Below are positions 62,204-64,000 of a stretch of DNA of 64,000 nt, piece by piece; the stretch's first letter is position 1, and each line of letters starts with the position of its first letter. The DNA is from Sphingobacterium sp. SGG-5 (GTDB lineage Bacteria > Bacteroidota > Bacteroidia > Sphingobacteriales > Sphingobacteriaceae), in NCBI RefSeq assembly GCF_011043525.1, contig NZ_JAAKGO010000001.1, positions 434,001-498,000 on the forward strand, read 5' to 3'. The notes below the pieces were generated by a model. It was not told the origin of the DNA. It saw only the letters and a list, made by a program, of their open reading frames with translations, and made no database searches. A program made the translations under genes and the position numbers.

Positions 62204-63370
62204 TTAAACAACACGTTCTACTTTTACCGCATCCACAAGCCGAAGTTGTTTCATATTTTTTAACAAAATAAGTCCGGGAGCTTTACCGACCTCCAACGAA
62301 CCCAATTGTTCGTCCATCCCTAAGGCTTTAGCGCCATTGAGGGTAGCCCATTGGATGGTGGTTACAAAACTCAGCTCCGGATAGTGCTTATGCAGTACTT
62401 TCAATTCTTCGAGCATGTCCAGCGTATCGTTAGATGCCAAGCTGTCCGTACCCATGATGATATCTGCATCCTGCTGCAAAAGATTCAGCTTCGGCAACGT
62501 ATCCTCTATATATAGGTTTGCTTTCGGGCAGATACACAATATAACCTTTTTGCCCATCCGCTGTGCAAAATCCAGGTCTTTGACAGTCGTAAATGTATTA
62601 TGTACTAAGATAATTTTATTATTGGTCGGCAAATAAGGCAGGTAAGATTGAAGCGAGTTTCGGGCCTGTGCTTTAAAAACGGACAAATCTATTCCGATCT
62701 CCGCGTAAAAACGTTGAAAATCGCCGGTATTATAGCGGAAAAACTTATTTTCCTCCTCACTCTCCTGATTATGGACACTGATGATATTACGTTCGGATAC
62801 CGACCGTTTAAAAGCCCGCAATAACGCTTTTGAGCAAGAATAAGGTGCATGTGGTGTAATGGAAGAGTGGTCCGGGTCAAAATAATATTCCACATCTCTT
62901 GCCTCATCAATTTTTTGTTCCACCAAATCATCCTGCAAACCAATCACCTCCACAAACGTGTGGTACATCATTTTGCTGTTTTCTTTAATCGGTGCAGAAA
63001 CCGAAGAATTGACGTGATCCCCTACTGCCTGTATTCCATTGGCATACATCATATCGTCCGCCTTTTTCATCGCCTTTTCCACACCCTTTTTTTCATCGTC
63101 CCGATGACGCATCACCTGAAGTATAAAATCTACCAACCCGCTCTTTGGCGGAATCTTATCTTTTAAATGTGATAATTCCAAATGGCAATGCCCGTTGACA
63201 AAACCGGGTATGAGGGCACCTGAAAGCCTGGTAACTTCGGCATCGAGGGGTGCCTCTCCACTGCTATAGAGACCTCTTATAACACCATTTTGGTCGATTG
63301 CTACGATTCCATTCCTTATAGGAGGGGAAGAAATAGGCAATACATAATCTGCTGAATAATATTTTAACAT
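62204..63370 (-). CDS. Amidohydrolase-superfamily deaminase-like protein
   Basis: 388-residue metal-dependent hydrolase. The metal-binding HxH is H61-C-H63 in FVNGHCHLELSHL, further ligands are in ITPHAPYSCS and SVHNQESEEE, and the catalytic Asp in IMGTDSLASND. The NGHCHLELS motif recalls aminodeoxyfutalosine deaminase (MqnX) and chlorohydrolase/cytosine deaminase-like enzymes. No other menaquinone genes are in view, so the substrate stays open. A minus-strand TATTTTTG motif at 63416-63423 may be its promoter. Confidence 0.85.
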   Translation of the reverse strand: MLKYYSADYVLPISSPPIRNGIVAIDQNGVIRGLYSSGEAPLDAEVTRLSGALIPGFVNGHCHLELSHLKDKIPPKSGLVDFILQVMRHRDDEKKGVEKAMKKADDMMYANGIQAVGDHVNSSVSAPIKENSKMMYHTFVEVIGLQDDLVEQKIDEARDVEYYFDPDHSSITPHAPYSCSKALLRAFKRSVSERNIISVHNQESEEENKFFRYNTGDFQRFYAEIGIDLSVFKAQARNSLQSYLPYLPTNNKIILVHNTFTTVKDLDFAQRMGKKVILCICPKANLYIEDTLPKLNLLQQDADIIMGTDSLASNDTLDMLEELKVLHKHYPELSFVTTIQWATLNGAKALGMDEQLGSLEVGKAPGLILLKNMKQLRLVDAVKVERVV

Positions 63371-63415
63371 TTTAGTTTTAATGACCTGTTGTCAATTACT
63401 ATTTCCGTTTCCTAT

Positions 63416-63423
63416 CAAAAATA
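63416..63423 (-). promoter_or_regulatory. TATTTTTG promoter motif of the amidohydrolase gene
   Basis: CAAAAATA on the plus strand reads TATTTTTG on the minus strand, 45 nt before the start codon. No well-spaced -33 TTG was found. Confidence 0.35.
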
Positions 63424-63505
63424 GCTGTTAATTTTAAATTAACACAGCAAAAAAGGTTCCAAACTGAAATTATTAGAATATTTTTTTTATAACAAAAAAA
63501 TAAAT

Positions 63506-63513
63506 TAACTTTG
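63506..63513 (+). promoter_or_regulatory. TAACTTTG promoter motif of the riboswitch transcript
   Basis: TAACTTTG fits TAnnTTTG and ends 11 nt before the first conserved riboswitch bases, so the transcript would begin near 63518, just ahead of the aptamer. Confidence 0.55.
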
Positions 63514-63523
63514 CACCATCAAA

Positions 63524-63630
63524 TAGGGGTGCCTTGTTCTTCGAAACACGAATAAAGGCTGAGATTATACCCTGTCTCATTTGCAAAAGGTGAGACATAC
63601 CTGATCTGGATAATGCCAGCGTAGGGAAAG
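63524..63630 (+). ncRNA. TPP (thiamine pyrophosphate) riboswitch
   Basis: All the core THI-box pieces are present in order: GGGGTGCC (63526-63533), GGCTGAGA (63557-63564), ATACCC (63567-63572), a P3 stem-loop TGTCTCA / TGAGACA (63573-63597), and ACCTGATCTGGATAATGCCA to GTAGGGAA (63599-63628). It regulates the downstream TonB-receptor gene, turning it down when thiamine pyrophosphate is plentiful. Confidence 0.97.
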
Positions 63631-63646
63631 GGCGGTTAAATAGGTG

Positions 63647-63668
63647 CTACTGTGACCCCTTGCAGTAG
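63647..63668 (+). promoter_or_regulatory. Hairpin after the riboswitch, candidate expression platform
   Basis: CTACTG (63647-63652) and CAGTAG (63663-63668) form a 6-bp stem. The loop contains ACCCCT (63655-63660), complementary to AGGGGT (63525-63530) in the aptamer P2 strand. No U tract follows, so control of translation start rather than termination is more likely. Confidence 0.4.
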
Positions 63669-63697
63669 TTGTGTTTAACTCAAATTAAAAATTTTTT

Positions 63698-64000
63698 ATG
63701 TTAAAGCAGCTTTATGCTACTTGGGCTTTGTGCCTGATTGCGATGCTAGGCTTCGCACAAGACCATGTAACGATCCGGGTACTGGATCAGAACAAAAATC
63801 CATTGGCCGGAGCCAATGTAACCATCCATTCCACGACACGATTGACGAATGAGGACGGAATGGCTTCTTTCCAGAATCTGGAAAATAAAAACTATACCGT
63901 TCAGGTATCTTTCGTGGGCTATCGGGAAAACAACCTGAAATTTAACCCCTCGCGCACGAACCATGTGCAAGTTGTCCTCCAGCCTAATCTCGTTGCGGTA
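63698..64000 (+). CDS. TonB-dependent receptor, N-terminal part (probable thiamine transporter)
   Basis: 101 codons are visible before the right edge. A signal peptide (about 1-20, MLKQLYATWALCLIAMLGFA) is followed by a carboxypeptidase-regulatory-like beta domain (about 22-98: VTIRVLDQNKNPLAGANVTI to HVQVVLQPN), the usual start of Bacteroidota TonB-dependent receptors. The TPP riboswitch directly upstream implies that it imports thiamine or a precursor across the outer membrane, as known for riboswitch-controlled receptors in this phylum. The plug and barrel are outside the window, so the call rests on domain and context. Confidence 0.85.
   Translation, partial: MLKQLYATWALCLIAMLGFAQDHVTIRVLDQNKNPLAGANVTIHSTTRLTNEDGMASFQNLENKNYTVQVSFVGYRENNLKFNPSRTNHVQVVLQPNLVAV

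Noticed and set aside
1..64000. Insertion sequences, prophage or integrative element genes
   Set aside because: No transposase, integrase, phage structural or conjugation gene could be recognised in any frame.

Overview
The window looks like chromosomal DNA from a Bacteroidota member, most likely Sphingobacteriaceae (Sphingobacterium or a close relative). The evidence is three SusC/SusD-type TonB receptor loci, each led by an ECF sigma factor and a FecR anti-sigma factor, promoters of the Bacteroidota TAnnTTTG type, mostly absent Shine-Dalgarno sequences, and family-typical housekeeping genes. No rRNA, tRNA, CRISPR array, transposase or prophage was seen.

Layout. 1-3593 (minus): locus 1, ECF sigma, FecR, and the first 531 codons of a SusC receptor that runs off the left edge. 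3594-3932: intergenic region with a 22-nt periodic palindromic repeat. 3957-12441: housekeeping and stress genes (FAHD hydrolase, M23 peptidase, Bcp peroxiredoxin, GlyRS, two coiled-coil envelope proteins, GDP-mannose dehydratase, thiol peroxidase, OsmC). 12438-22847 (minus): locus 2, sigma, FecR, SusC, SusD, a DUF5000-type lipoprotein and a secreted metallophosphoesterase. 23115-26760: uvrA and a VanX-type D-Ala-D-Ala dipeptidase, followed by a decayed copy of the uvrA 3' end. 26880-46130: locus 3, the most unusual region. It holds sigma, FecR, SusC, SusD and then five consecutive exported proteins that carry seven copies of one unrecognised domain, interleaved with two serine hydrolases and ending in a dipeptide epimerase. 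A third serine hydrolase and a DUF819 transporter converge on it.

46258-63370 is mixed: a MetZ-like sulfhydrylase, a lipocalin-like lipoprotein, two UPF0104 flippase-like membrane proteins (one overlapping a GT2), an SDR, a GH2 enzyme, PlsC, RuvC, a protein with kinase-like motifs, the three-gene proton-translocating transhydrogenase, a polysaccharide flippase, acylphosphatase and an amidohydrolase. The right edge (63506-64000) is a TPP riboswitch in front of a truncated TonB-dependent receptor, presumably for thiamine uptake.

How it fits together. Each Sus locus is built for surface signalling: the receptor carries an N-terminal STN domain that talks to FecR, which releases the sigma factor. 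Locus 3 plus VanX, the beta-lactamase-fold hydrolases, DUF819 and the L-Ala-D/L-Glu-type epimerase suggests scavenging of peptides, possibly from peptidoglycan; this is inference. Candidate new elements are the seven-copy domain family, twin antisense sRNA candidates between fecR and susC in loci 1 and 2, the 22-nt repeat array, near-leaderless promoters, the uvrA tail remnant and the kinase-like protein.
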